A stretch of 64,000 nucleotides of DNA from Helicoverpa zea (GCF_022581195.2 NC_061474.1:7502001-7566000), one strand, 5' to 3'; numbered from the stretch's first letter, positions 36,601 through 46,600 are shown. A program made the numbers and translations. The notes: generated by a model from the letters alone, not told the origin.

Positions 36601-37495
36601 ATTGAGGACAGTAAATTTTTTTGGAGAAGTAACTCATGTTTTCTACTGCTTACAACTTTAACAAAATAAAATTACTATTTGAATATTATTTAATATTAGT
36701 GAAACTATACATGATGTTCCTTTGTCAAACTGGTTTTTAGTAAATAAAAAAATACAAGATACCTACCATGAATAACAGCAGTTTTCCTTTCCCTCGCACT
36801 GTTAGAGTTTATATGTTTACTTAATAATTTATGGAAGTCACTGTTAACAACCGGCTTCAGGCAGATTAACGCTGGCATGTGCTTCATTTTGTATAGTAAA
36901 ATAAAAAGTTCTTCTACTCTATGGTTCAGCTGACCCCATCTTGTGAATAGCTGGTTAGTTGGTGATATAGCCTGGCGTCTTGCTGTTTGTTCTATGTCCT
37001 AAAAATGTATTTATTGTCATAAAAATATATAAAAATAACACATGGTATGGTAAATGGTCTAATTTGCATAGAGTTAATTTTTTCCATTTTTTTTTTGTTT
37101 TACAAATACAATTTAATCTATCAGTTTAAACTACTGAACTGATTCGCAGTGAGGGTTTCAATGAATACTGAGTGATAGGAACAGATATACATATGAGGTA
37201 ATTAAGATAATAATCTACGTTTGGGTTTTTTGTCATACTTTAACCGCATGGATGGTCTCTAGCACCTCATGACGCACATAACATTAAAGCAGTTGGAAAT
37301 TCCGAGAAAGCTCGTTTTAAAGACGTTTTGCAGCGAGGAAATACCCAATCTTTGCAATTTATGATCATTACTTACGTTTACTTCAAACGCTGAATATTGC
37401 ATCCAATTGCCTGCTAACTCCTTCCAATAGTCTTCTATGTCGAGGAGTCTGCATAGTTCCTTATTAATCTCGAAAGGTAGCTCGTAAATGTACAT
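21653..37495 (-). CDS. pll: Pelle/IRAK-type death-domain serine/threonine kinase (copy 1, 10 exons)
   Basis: Cytoplasmic kinase expected to act below Toll, joining MyD88/Tube through its death domain. Coding exons on the minus strand: 37495-37376, 36998-36767, 35282-35203, 27654-27571, 26619-26460, 25949-25812, 25309-25183, 24786-24622, 22724-22531 and 21831-21653. All junctions are GT/AG and phases join to about 492 aa. The first ATG in frame is at 37495 (the longer frame starts with GTG). Residues 1-110 form the death domain (starts MYIYELPFEINKELCRLL). The kinase domain has GRGGFGQV, VAVK, HGDIKPANILLD, GDFG, a YLPDEY substrate loop and RPTM near the end. HGD instead of HRD is the Pelle/IRAK1 pattern. 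Intron 3 is 7.5 kb and filled with transposons. Exons 6 and 9 have partial duplicates nearby. The symbol rests on family resemblance only. Confidence 0.9.
22083..22320 (-). pseudogene. Partial duplicate of kinase exon 9 plus SINE fragment
   Basis: About 125 bases at 22195-22318 appear identical to the 3' part of exon 9 (22527-22648), including its splice donor. The copy stops abruptly at CCGTAGCTG, after which the sequence is unrelated. Both copies are followed, in gene direction, by SINE-1 fragments (22083-22190 and 22345-22475), so a unit of roughly 330 bp was duplicated in tandem. The copy has no acceptor of its own and would not make a normal exon. Confidence 0.85.
22890..23000 (+). repeat. 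Repeat family M, uninterrupted copy
   Basis: It contains GTCAAGCTAGTTGCAC and, 20 bases on, TATGGAGAAAAATAGACAAG and AACTCCATAGATAC. The copy at 62925-63410 has the same two halves separated by a 401-bp MITE, so this one serves as the empty-site reference. Confidence 0.75.
23061..24438. mobile_element. Inverted-repeat DNA element (family E) with a nested element
   Basis: Termini TATCGGGTATGTCGTTCA and TGAACGACACACCCGATA are inverted repeats that continue through an AATCACATTAAAT block. TA lies on both flanks, as expected for a Tc1/mariner-like TA target. The element sits in intron 8 of the minus-strand kinase gene and is interrupted by the element at 23350-24305. Confidence 0.75.
23350..24305 (-). 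mobile_element. Nested inverted-repeat element with an acidic coding tail
   Basis: Thirty-base terminal repeats (TCGGCCGTTCAGAGAATGCG at the left) are nearly perfect, with a possible 3-bp ACT duplication on the flanks. On the minus strand, about 23695-23610, a short frame reads GEDDDEDTTSSSKSESD and then stops. This looks like the C-terminal end of a lost protein, perhaps a transposase. It is most likely an internally deleted element. Confidence 0.65.
25362..25632. mobile_element. MITE family A, best copy
   Basis: Termini ATGAGCGGAGATGCCATTA and the inverted TTATAGCATCTCCGCTAGTC bound about 270 bp in intron 6 of the minus-strand kinase gene. Relatives are at 98-350 and 54115-54425. The three copies differ strongly inside. 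Confidence 0.75.
25658..25780 (-). pseudogene. Two tandem partial copies of kinase exon 6
   Basis: Downstream of the true exon 6 (25949-25812) the last 62 or so bases of that exon recur twice. The first copy is at 25711-25777 with its own GTATGT donor. The second is a shorter piece at 25659-25700. The repeat unit is about 79 bp and carries the TATGTACTAGTGGCGAG intron string between copies. The plus-strand paralog has one such partial copy after its exon 5 (41509-41562). Confidence 0.9.
26180..26370 (+). mobile_element. SINE-1, degraded partial copy
   Basis: CAGTCGTTACGGGT, GGTCAGATAGGCAGTCG, ACACTGGTACAGCTG and TTGGGAGCCGA are in SINE-1 order. It lies in intron 5 of the minus-strand gene. 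A further short tail piece occurs at about 26760-26805. Confidence 0.6.
27465..27570 (+). repeat. R4 repeat abutting a splice donor
   Basis: The R4 body (ACATAAAGGGCTTACAAAGG to GGGGTCATTTGATGATTT) ends exactly at the 5' splice site of exon 4 of the minus-strand kinase gene, whose exon ends at 27571. The donor GTAAAT is therefore formed at the repeat/exon edge. Confidence 0.75.
28732..30663. mobile_element. hAT-like non-autonomous element, outer
   Basis: The ends CAACGGCGGATCCAG and CTGGATCCGCCCTTG are inverted repeats (one mismatch). The 8-bp flanks are identical, CTCTATAT at 28724-28731 and 30664-30671, the target duplication size of hAT elements. It has no transposase frame. The right half carries four copies of a CGCGCTCGCTTCGCTCGCG-like subrepeat. 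A second hAT-like element is inserted at 29051-30015. It lies in intron 3 of the minus-strand gene. Confidence 0.9.
29051..30015. mobile_element. hAT-like non-autonomous element, nested
   Basis: The ends CAGGGCCGTCTTAA and GAGACGGCCCTG are inverted repeats. The flanks are ATCTCATG at 29043-29050 and 30016-30023, an 8-bp target duplication. It contains four GCTCGC-type subrepeats (near 29282, 29460, 29540 and 29730). It also has a perfect 17-bp stem hairpin at 29905-29943. No transposase frame is present. Confidence 0.9.
31431..31770 (-). mobile_element. SINE-3 (tRNA-derived), near full length
   Basis: Read on the minus strand, the head at 31770-31700 has GGTCTAGTGGTCGCAACCGC as A box and GGTTCGATTCCCGGGTC as B box, resembling a tRNA for Asp or Glu. 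The body ends in AGGAGATCAGCCAGCTGCG-type sequence near 31450. Relatives lie at 5620-5750, 14875-15215, 58725-58965 and 59200-59425. Confidence 0.8.
32255..32440 (-). repeat. Family-L repeat, clean copy
   Basis: In reverse orientation it gives the order of family-L blocks without interruption: CCAGCGGTTTTACCCGC, GATAGCCCATTTA in reverse, and GAACTACTGGTCCGATTTGA across the site where 17789-18146 inserted elsewhere. It abuts the truncated LINE at about 32440. Confidence 0.75.
32410..33832 (+). pseudogene. Reverse transcriptase of a 5'-truncated non-LTR retrotransposon
   Basis: The 450-codon frame (32410-33762) covers the reverse transcriptase core. In order it has FRPISILP near residue 31, a DFSNAF motif where family members often have DFSKAF, GVPQGGILSPLLF, and the YADD catalytic box near residue 188. 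There is no endonuclease domain. The first 11 codons come from the neighbouring family-L repeat, so the start codon is accidental and the LINE proper begins near 32440. After a thymine run at about 33711-33718 the frame runs to a stop at 33760-33762, while the next frame carries the expected WNKLPSEIR C-terminal motif and ends at 33832, indicating a frameshift. CR1/L2/Jockey-like; not functional as it stands. Confidence 0.85.
33833..34450 (+). mobile_element. LINE 3' tail split by a SINE
   Basis: After the reverse transcriptase the sequence continues as an AT-rich tail. It is interrupted by SINE-1 at 33930-34266 and resumes at 34285. It ends after a GGCGTTAAGTCCGCC hairpin-like segment and an AATAAATAAATAAA tail near 34437-34450. 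Confidence 0.7.
33930..34266 (+). mobile_element. SINE-1 insertion with 18-bp target-site duplication
   Basis: The SINE body runs from AGGTCAGGCAAGTACCAATG to AAAAAGGCTCGGAGGATG. The string TGTATAATAAGTCTATGT is present at 33912-33929 and again at 34267-34284, flanking the element exactly. The head is truncated compared with 4985-5400. Confidence 0.95.
34545..34770 (+). repeat. Retroposon tail common in Lepidoptera, degraded
   Basis: It has a GGTTTCACCCGCGTCCCGAG start, GGATAAAAAGTAG, CCAAGTTTCATCAAAAT, CAGCCGTTTGAGCGTGA and a CACACACACAAAC run. The order matches a widespread insect repeat type known to me only by sight; the class is uncertain. Confidence 0.55.
34771..35202. other. Intron 3 of the minus-strand kinase, nothing further recognised
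   Basis: AT-rich intron sequence next to exon 3. No bounded repeat is visible. Confidence 0.5.
35283..36766. other. Intron 2 of the minus-strand kinase
   Basis: AT-rich with low-complexity thymine runs. The plus-strand paralog has no intron at the corresponding place. No clear mobile element boundaries are seen. Confidence 0.5.
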
Positions 37496-38451
37496 TTTTG
37501 TTGCCACAAAACTACGTAATTTGACCGCAATAGGTCATCAACACAACCACCACACAAAATCACTTGTTGCACACTGTCAGTGTCACCTGTCACTGGCATG
37601 TAGTTGACAATGACATTTGACGATGACACAACTGACTTTGACATTACATTACATGATAATAGTGACATTCAAAACATCGTTCAAAAACTGTAAGATAAAC
37701 TGGACTGATCGCATGCGTGGAATTTATTGTATTGTGAGCATGAGCACAATATTGGTTTTATATTTAATTAAAACATACCATAATAACAAAAGTATTTAAA
37801 TCTGTACGGTTTTACGATAAACGCATCGGATAAACGTCGTTCAGATTTTTTTCACAAGACACGTGATGTACAATACAAAATGTCAGTGACATTATTTTAG
37901 GGGTCTGTAAGTTATCACCAAATCCACACTTCTTAGAAACTATAAAAAATTAAATCAGTATCTACCTAATACAATTTATTACAAAAATCTTCCCGGACAC
38001 ATACGCCTAATATGTGTATTCACCGAACAAGTAAATAAAAGCAAATGTAATATTAAGATGTAAGTATGACATAATAGAAAACTTGCTTTTCAAATGATAC
38101 ACATATTAACAGAAGGTATGATGGGTAGGTAAAATGTTTAACCAAACCAAAAAGAAAAACCCTAATAAATAATTTTAAAATAATTATAAACGGAACCTGC
38201 ATTCGTCATACATTGACCTCATTTCGTAGGGTTGACTCATGACAACAGTGATAATCATAATCGACTGTCAGTCAGTGTTCTATCAGCAAACGCGGGACAC
38301 CCTGTTACTCATAAGAAACTGCGAGACCATAACAAACGCAATTTTTATTTATTTTACGCAATATTTTTTGGGAAAAAAAGTATCAAAAGCGAATTATTCG
38401 GTAGTTTAATTGACTTTGTTGCCCCTTGAGTCGATGGGACAATAAATAAAA
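37496..38451. promoter_or_regulatory. Shared divergent promoter region of the two kinase genes
   Basis: The two start codons point away from each other across 956 bp with no other gene between them. Both promoters and 5' untranslated regions must lie here unless further upstream exons exist. A CACGTG E-box is at 37860-37865. I found no NF-kappaB-like site or TATA box that I would defend. Confidence 0.55.
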
Positions 38452-41400
38452 ATGTACACTAATGAATTGCCGTACGAAATAAATAGGGAGTTATGCAGAC
38501 TCCTGGATTTCGAAAATTCGTGGAAGGACCTTGCAGGAATTTGGATGGAGTATTCTCCTTTTGAAATTACGGTGAGTACCTGTCATCAATTAGATTATTA
38601 TCTGTGTGAATACCGAATTTTAATAAATATGGGGCGTATTGGTGGGAATTTTGAACTTTCAATAAGTATCTCGCTTTTAATACCTAATAACACATATTAC
38701 AGAATACTAATGTGTAACAATAAAATTATCATACTGTGTGTTACTCAATATTAAATACCAAAGTATCTAAAGTGGTCTGTCTGATGTCAGAGGCCCGGGG
38801 AGGAACAGCTGAATGAGGAATGGCCCAGGAATGACCCCTGTTTAAAAAAATATGAGTTAGCGCTGTCTTTTTTTATTTAACGTCGAAAAGTGAAGACTGA
38901 TAAACAAAGAAACGATAACGTTGGCAAGTGAATCGAGTTCATAAATAGGTACCCATTATGGTCTTTTTCCGCAGTTCTTCGGGCGAAAAAGAAAAACATC
39001 AACTAAAATGTATATTTAAAAACTGCTATAAAATATGTGTCTTATTTATTTTTTTAGTACATGGAACAAACAGCACATGGACAAGAGCGATCACCATCAG
39101 AATATTTATTACAAAAATGGGGACAAGGTGTACATAAAGTAGAAGAACTTTTTCTTTATTTGTACAAAATGCAATACCTGGATGCTCTCGTGTGCCTAAA
39201 ACCTGTCGTGAGGAAAGACTTGCACAGAAAAATTATTAAACTAAAAAAAAGTTTAAATGCAATGGAAAAAGAAAAAGAAAATGAAATGGATAAGGGCTCA
39301 GAACAGACAAATGGCAGTATTAACTCAATTCCTTGGATTGTAAAGCAAATAGAAAGGGTAAGTGCGAACGCGGATACTTAATAATTCATACTATCTAATT
39401 CGTTATTTTCCGCTCACATTTACTTCAATCATGACAAAACTAAGGCAAGGGGGTTGCCAAAGTGGTATTATGTCACATCCCCCTTCCCCCCCGCTGCTCA
39501 AATACTTCATTCATATCAACAAAATATATTTAATCAGGGTTTTCCCATTTTTCGAAACAAGTCTTGTCACTTACATATTAAATGCTTCCTTATCTATTGT
39601 GGGAATTGTAAATAAATACTAAAATGAGAATAATAGTTATATAATATAATTAATTGTAAAATCCATTTCTTCAATAGATACCTAGAAGTTGGGTTCGATC
39701 AACATGTTTATCAGAATTTAGGTACAATAATATTTTGATTCTATGAAATTGTCACCACCCACAGTTCACATCTATAAAAACAATAGGCAATAAAATGACG
39801 TAGTTAGATGGTTCCTTATTAAAACGATGTCCAAAGCGGATGATCTACGTTTGAAAACCATCTCTAATCCACTTTGAATAATGTTTAAATTTCCAAAAAC
39901 ACAATCTATTTTTAATATTCATTTACACTAAATAGCTTATCGGAGTCCGGTTCAGGGTTAAAAGTAACAAAACATCAGTGGAGATAATGTTTTTAGGAAT
40001 CAATGTTTTGTGAATATAAAGAGCTACATTCGTCTTGAGGCCCGGAGCTAGACAACAAAAGAATACACAAGCGTAAAACGTCATTAGGTATCAAAACAGG
40101 CAAATTCATCAACTTTGGCCACCTATTGGCCCTTGAATACGCTTTTTGTGAGGCCTCGATCCTCACATTATTATTAAACGTTCAAGAGACCCCTTTATGC
40201 ATACAACCGTAAAATAAACACATTGAACAATTATATTTTGTTATAGAAGCATCACACACAGTCGTATCGGGTAGCCAGAATCCGGGAATTACCTATAACA
40301 CGCATAGAAATCTAAAAATGATAAATATGTTGTCTTTTTATGGGAACTCCTCAAATGATCCCTCCGCTATGGGTGCAGCGTGAGGGAGTGTCAGACTTTT
40401 CCTGACTAAAACCCACCATGTCCCTTATTAAGCCCTCTAAGTATGTACGGTAGACTGCACATCAGTGGTAACTGTCATGCACCTTAACCCAATAGTAATA
40501 AGTACGATTTTCCTATAAGACTGTTACCACTGACCTGAAGTTGACTGTACCAGAGCCACAGTAACTCTTTCGAAAAATGCCGCAGTCCCGGCAGTAATCT
40601 AATAGTCTGAAATATGCTTTTTTTAGGGTGAGAAGCTGCCCAATACATCGTCTTTACAAAATTTTTCGTCTATGAATAATGACTCCATGAACTTTAATGA
40701 GGTAAGTCACTTTATATGATCACTAATTTTAATAACGTACGCTTCAATTGTTACTCAATGATAATTATTTCTACGCAGTCAAATAGAGCTATAAATATAT
40801 TATTACATGAATCGATTTGACCTCTAACCTCTAGAACTCATTAAGCTTCTGACAAATCTGAATGAAACGCTTTTTCGATAAGCGTGGGTTTTTACCCGCG
40901 CTGTTTTTACTTTTTTGTCCGCATACATAAAACTGTCCTATTTATATTTAATGCAGATAAATGAAACGATGTTTATATTTATCTTTAAGAACATATTACA
41001 CCTTTATTGATCGATTCAAATAGTGACAGAAACTTGTTCGAGCTTGTAGTATTAGTGAAGGCAGTGAGCTGCCGGCTGTCCCTTTCAGAATTCAAGAAAC
41101 AAACCTAATCTGTTTCCTTCTGAAAATCCCACAGATAGCATCAGTAACATATGGCATATCAACAGGGGAGATCACGACTAGACAAGTGTTCGCTATTCCT
41201 AAGATCAGCTATAAGGAACTGGAGGAGGCGACCGACAACTGGTCTGAAGACAATCTATTGGGATCTGGTGGCTTTGGACAGGTGTTCAAAGGTACTTACT
41301 TATATTTGAGTCGCACCATTTTGTTTCTCTTCTAAACTTTCGTTCGCGTATATCTATAGAAATGTGATATTCGCAGGCGAGTGGAAGCACTTGACGGTGG

Positions 41401-42923
41401 CAGTGAAGCGTCTTCGCAACGATCGTAACAGGGAACTGCTTCACGAGATGACCCTCAATAAGGCCCGACACGACAACATACTGCCGCTCTACGGGTACTC
41501 GCTCGGAGGTATGTACTAGTGGCGAGCGGGATGTGCCTCTACCAGTACCGGCACGACAGTTTATGGTTTTTGATAAATATGTATTAATTTTTGATTTTTC
41601 AGATTCAGAAGAATGTGTTTTAGTATGCCAGTTCATGCCAGGAGGATCGTTGCTACAACGATTAAAAGGCAGGACTCACCCACCGCTCACTTGGTTGCAG
41701 CGATATAACATAATGCATGGAGTTGCTCGGTGAGTTGACAGTCTTTGTTTGATGTTTTGTCATTTGTTTTTATGCTGTGTTAGTGTCAGCACCCAATCTC
41801 ACCAGATGCAGTTTATCTAAACTATAAAACCCTGATTCTGGGTAGCACGATACCCGTACCTACGTGAAACTGTTAGTCTCGGTTGATTGAAACTGTAAAA
41901 CATTTGCTTCTTTAGGTTTTGCTGTTTTTGCTCAATATGTGTACATATGTAGTTTGTAATGTCTACCATTATTTATTTCAGAGGACTTTTGTACCTGCAT
42001 ACAATGCGAGAACCGCTCATCCATGGTGATATAAAGCCAGCCAATATCTTATTGGATGGAAACCTAACACCAAAGATTGGGGACTTCGGTGCAGCTACTG
42101 TCTATAGTAATAAATCGAACAATGGAAATGTACCAAAGTACGTATTATTTTTCTTTTACCAATTAGTAACCCAATTTTCCAAGAGGAGTCGCTGTACATT
42201 GAGGTACTTCGGGCTTTCAAGATTTTTTCTGAGATCATGTGGTCGGAAAAACTATACCTGAAAAACTACGGAATCCTACAATGAGCTGGCCAGACTCGCT
42301 CTTGGACGGTTTTTTTAACTGTTCCAAAATCAAATATTTTGTATTTCTATCCAAAGGAGCAAAAAACTAAACGGTTCATGGCCGTACCTTCCTGGCGAGT
42401 ACCTTCGCGATCGTAAACCCACCCCAGCGGTCGATGTGTTCAGTTTCGGCGTGGTGATCTTAGAGGTCGCCACTGCACTACGCGTGATCGACGAGACAAG
42501 GCCCCAACAACTGCTTTTAGCACACATAAAGGAATTGCTGAAGAAAGATGTTGATATGGGTAAGTTTAGGACAGTTCTCGCCAAATACAATGGTAATTTA
42601 CAACTAACTTAAAACTGACATAACAGTCCCCTTAAAATGGTTCTTGCGCAGCGACTTGTGCGACGTTTCAAGCCGACATTATGTTTGCTGTGGATTACTT
42701 ATCAATATTATTCACATATGTTTTTTTTATCCTAAAAATAAATAAATAAATTCCAGCGACCCTAGAAGACCCGGTGTTGCGCGGTTCTATGCACACGAGC
42801 CCTGCAATGTGCCGCGCCTTCATCAACTTCGGCCTGCACTGCACCAAGACTTACAAACTACGACCCACCATGCTCGATGTGTTTAAAGAACTTAATGAAA
42901 TGGAAATACCTGTTAATGACTAA
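38452..42923 (+). CDS. Pelle/IRAK-type death-domain kinase (copy 2, 9 exons)
   Basis: Paralog of the minus-strand kinase. Coding exons: 38452-38571, 39058-39357, 40627-40701, 41135-41291, 41377-41508, 41603-41729, 41982-42137, 42357-42559 and 42757-42923. All splice sites are GT/AG and phases join to about 478 aa ending in TAA. The death domain starts MYTNELPYEINRELCRLL, collinear with copy 1. The kinase domain keeps GSGGFGQV, VAVK, HGDIKPANILLD, GDFG, DVFSFGVV and RPTM, so it could be active. It differs where activation and substrate binding occur: GDFGAAT against GDFGLAR, and YLPGEY against YLPDEY, with an asparagine/serine-rich activation loop. Exon 2 corresponds to exons 2 and 3 of copy 1. 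The linker is shorter. AATAAA follows at 42941. A Pelle-like role is inferred; divergence of function is possible. Confidence 0.9.
40320..40620 (-). repeat. R4 repeat interrupted by MITE B
   Basis: In reverse orientation it shows AAATGATCCCTCCGCT, TGAGGGAGTGTCAGAC and AACTCTTTCGAAAAATGC. The element at 40446-40552 splits the part that in other copies reads CCTTTATGTACCAGGGC. It lies in intron 2 of the plus-strand kinase. Confidence 0.75.
40446..40552 (-). mobile_element. MITE family B, copy 2 (reverse orientation)
   Basis: It has GGTAGACTGCACATCAGTGG at the left and CCACTGACCTGAAGTTGACT at the right, with inner repeats TCAGTGGTAACTGT and ACTGTTACCACTGA. It matches 17193-17303 in inverted orientation over nearly its full length. 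Confidence 0.75.
41509..41562 (+). pseudogene. Partial exon copy after exon 5 of the plus-strand kinase
   Basis: Directly behind the exon 5 donor, the intron reads GTATGTACTAGTGGCGAG, then GATGTGCCTCTACCAGTACC and GGCACGACA. This is the middle of the orthologous exon of copy 1 with a few changes. The same string order occurs in the tandem partial copies at 25658-25780. Confidence 0.85.
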
Positions 42924-42940
42924 AAATGCTTCAATTCATA

Positions 42941-42946
42941 AATAAA
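42941..42946 (+). terminator. Polyadenylation signal of plus-strand kinase
   Basis: AATAAA lies 18 bases past the TAA stop. It is the only such signal close behind this gene, implying a very short 3' untranslated region. Confidence 0.65.
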
Positions 42947-43433
42947 GTCTGAATTCTTCGATGAAAATGTATTTATTCCTATCCTATATGAGGATTCACT
43001 GGCAGCATTTAAAGGACATTTGAATTTCCCGCTCCAGTCGTCGCAAAATTCTTGCCATGAAAGTAATTTGTTACTGGTGACCGCGTCATGAGTCAATAGC
43101 GTCAGTCAGAATCGATTTTTGCATGCAGTTACTAAGCAATCACGGCACAGGAGGTACTTCTATGTGTAATTAAAGCAAATAAATATTATGAGTTTAAATT
43201 CCATTATTAGGGCTTACTACATATTATAATAATCTTAAATGTTGCTGATATAAAAAAGTGCCAGACAGGTTATTGAATCTGTGGTCGTTTCGAGTTGGCT
43301 CGCTCGTGGCTAGACTGTGTGATCAATTTCATTGGCTAACAAGCCGAGTGAGTTTCCGAACGCAATGGTTGACGCACGCATGAAAGTTCGACTGCTTTAG
43401 TTTCGAAAGTTTGTGTTAAAATCTTAATAAATT

Positions 43434-43628
43434 CAGTGTAAAAACAACGAAAAAGGAACGACTTTAATTAATAACATAACTTATGTATACTCTTTGTTGG
43501 AACGGAATGTGAATATTAATACAAGTTAATTAAAACGAAGTGAAGCTAAGTGATCAAGTTTAACTTTTTGTGTCAACAAGTTTATATCCTTTACTTGAAA
43601 GTTTTTGAAACAAGGCCGTGATTCAAAG
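43434..43628 (+). promoter_or_regulatory. Candidate promoter and 5' untranslated first exon
   Basis: A TCAGT initiator (43433-43437) is preceded by a less AT-rich stretch with an ATTGG (CCAAT reverse) at about 43330. The following 195 bases contain only a short upstream reading frame and end in a strong donor, CAAAG/GTAAGG at 43628/43629. The next good plus-strand acceptor upstream of a coding start is at 57531, in front of the clarin-like gene. Assignment to that gene is inference. Confidence 0.4.
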
Positions 43629-46600
43629 GTAAGGATAACCACTTTTATAAAATAAAACCAGGATACGATGCCATTTACTGGAATAACAAACTCAAATTCT
43701 CAAGTTATGTTGTGTAATTTACAAGTAAGATATTCCGTTATTTTGTTCGTAATATTTGACTTGAGAAAGTGCAAATAACTGCCTAGTCGGAGGTTTATCG
43801 AAAGTTATGAGCGTTTAGTTTATTTTACAAGTAAATTGTGTGTTCGCTATTTGAAATAGTAGATGTGTATCTCGCTTGTAATTACTGGGCACGCGTATCT
43901 TTTGTGGGATCTCTAGTGGGTCAATGTGTCTGTTCTATGGTAAATTTAGCTACCGTAGTTTTTATTTCATAGCTAAGTTAGTAGTATAAAACAACATCAC
44001 AGGTTCTGTAAAACCATATGACGTAGTATATCTATAGTATGTATGTAGCATAATAGTAGGGCATTTTTTTCTTTTTTAGCACTCCACTGTTTGTGGCAGG
44101 CCACATTTTATCAGTACTTAATTCAAAATTAAAAGCCTACCTCTTCAGTGATTATTTTTGTTCTTATGCTTTCAATGCATTATTGTGAGGTTTACATTTT
44201 TGGTCAGTGGGTTGTCTTAGAAAAAGTTGTAATTATATAATTTAAAAAATAAATTAAGAAACAAACTTTTTGATGGATTTTACACAGGCCATTTAAAAAT
44301 TACGAGCTCTTGAACTTTTAAAACTAACTTTACTAAGCCATTCATTGAATTTCAATTATTGCAATATTGTAAGAAAACAATTGATTGCACCACTCATTCA
44401 ACATTGCAATGATAGCTTTAGGTACCAATCTTTTGAGATGTTCTGTATGACCTTGCTAATACAAAGCAGTAAAACTTGCTAAGGAATTCAACCAATTTGA
44501 GATGCCTTGCCTTCCTCTCTACCAAAAGTATTAGAGCGCCACTCATATTCATTTGTATATGCATGTGTGCATCAAGTAAGTGTGTTTGTCTGCTTAATTT
44601 GTGTTCCAAATTCGAATTTAGGGTTTGCGCAATATGTTTTCCGCTTCCCTAATTTCCATCCATAACTTCTTGGGTGTTAGTCTCCCTCTCTCATTCATAC
44701 TTAACCAAAGAATTAGTGTTTGTGTTTGGCATAACAATGCAAAGGAAAATGAATTGCCATTATATGCTGTGTTGGCTAACCTTTAGCACAATTGGATGTA
44801 TTCATCAATATTTGTGCTCAAGAAACATTGTTTAAAATTGAAAAGAATATCTAACATTCTTTCTTTTCACATAAGTAACACCATTTGAAGAAGCTGTTCG
44901 AGTTCAATTGTGCAACAGATGTAGGTACTAATATAATTAACACATCTATTAACACTTATATCTTTCTTGTATGTACATACTTTATATCTCTCTTAAAGGA
45001 AAAAAGTAATTAATAGATTCCATGATAATTTTTCCATGTTCCAGTTATATCTACTTCCTTTTAAGTACTTCAGAGCACTATTATGACATACTTTAGAATT
45101 GTGTGATATACATTCTCTGTCTAACTTTTGGAAATTCAGTCTGAAATACAGCTCTGTTGCTGGATAGAGTAACTCAAATGTAATGGTTTTTGGTAAATTC
45201 AATTAATTAATTAACAATACATACCAGAGCCATAAGAATAGATTGTAGGGTACAAGCATAAATTGCATAAATGCAGGTGCCCTCGCATAGACCAATAGGA
45301 TGACAATTGCTAGGGAGTTTGTTCCACCACTTCTTCTTCCCAGTAAAAACACATAAGAAGTGGCGAAGGGTGGGCGTTTTGGGGGCTGTGTTTTGTAAAT
45401 TTGACATTCAAAAAGTGCTGATTTCAGCCTACTTCTTTGAAGCACAGTTGTACCACCACCAAACGCCGGGTTACTTTCCGGAAGTTACTTAAAACTCACA
45501 CAGTTATTTCTCCCTGACCCTGGAATTGAACCTGAGATGCAGTGCAAAGTAGACGCATATAGCTATGTTGCGGTAGATACAACTTATTGAAGCAGAATAA
45601 ATTATGGGTCTAAAGTTATGTAATCTACTTACAAATGTAGTTTAAAGTTGAATATTGCAAATTAACTGGATGCATTCTGCCTACAAAACGCCATAGTTAA
45701 CTTTTATGAGCTGTTTAATATGGGCGTATATTCGTGAAGTAGTTTTCACCATGGTTTTTACTTTCCACTTTCTATTAACTGTTTGAATTATAATGAACAC
45801 TATTATTGAAGGTATGGGCTGAATTCTTAACTAATGCTCTATTTGGGAAATATTTAAATTCAACTGACTAAAAGCGCAATGTTTCAACCGGAAAAAAGGG
45901 ATTCTTCCAAAAATATTTATTTGCAGAGTGAATTTGCCAAACTTTATGGTGTCTTGGAAGACTTTGCTTACAATGGCAGCTGCCTTGAGAATCACATTTT
46001 AATGTCTTTATTCGTCGGCACATAAAAATTTCCCAAAATAGACATGTAATGATTTTCCTCATATGGAAAATAATAACAAATGACAGTCGTAATTACAATA
46101 AAGCCACCGAAACTCATCTGTCATTATGACGTAACTTTTTAATCACAACACAGACATGTTCTTCCTTGAGTAGATATTCTGTTTTCCTTCCATTGTTCGA
46201 GATTCAAAATGCGTATACAGATATATATGTAGACGTCTCAAGTTCATAAAAGAATAACTTGATGTGTTGTCCTTTTGGATAGAAGCTCATATCGTTTTAC
46301 AACGATAGTGCGAACTCGTCACCAATCGTTCTATGCGAAGTTTTACCTTTGATTAGCAGGCGAACTTGGTGTTCAAAATTATCATATACTTACTCTTTAA
46401 AACCTTTTTTGATCAGACTCTTGAAGTCACTCATCGTGACTTTGCCATTGCGATATTACTCTTCCCTCAGAAGAAACTCGATCAGGCTCTAAAATAGTTC
46501 CCTTGTGTCTGTAGGTGTTTCCTTATGAGTTGCGCCATCCAAAAAAGGTGTTCAACAACCTTGTTTGTTTTATTTTAGTCATTACACATCTCCGGCGTCG

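Noticed and set aside
37496..37507. Upstream extension of the minus-strand kinase frame by four codons
   Set aside because: It would start with GTG; the ATG at 37495 aligns exactly with the start of the paralog.
41286..41636. Minus-strand open frame of 116 aa
   Set aside because: It is antisense to exon 5 and the neighbouring introns of the plus-strand kinase.
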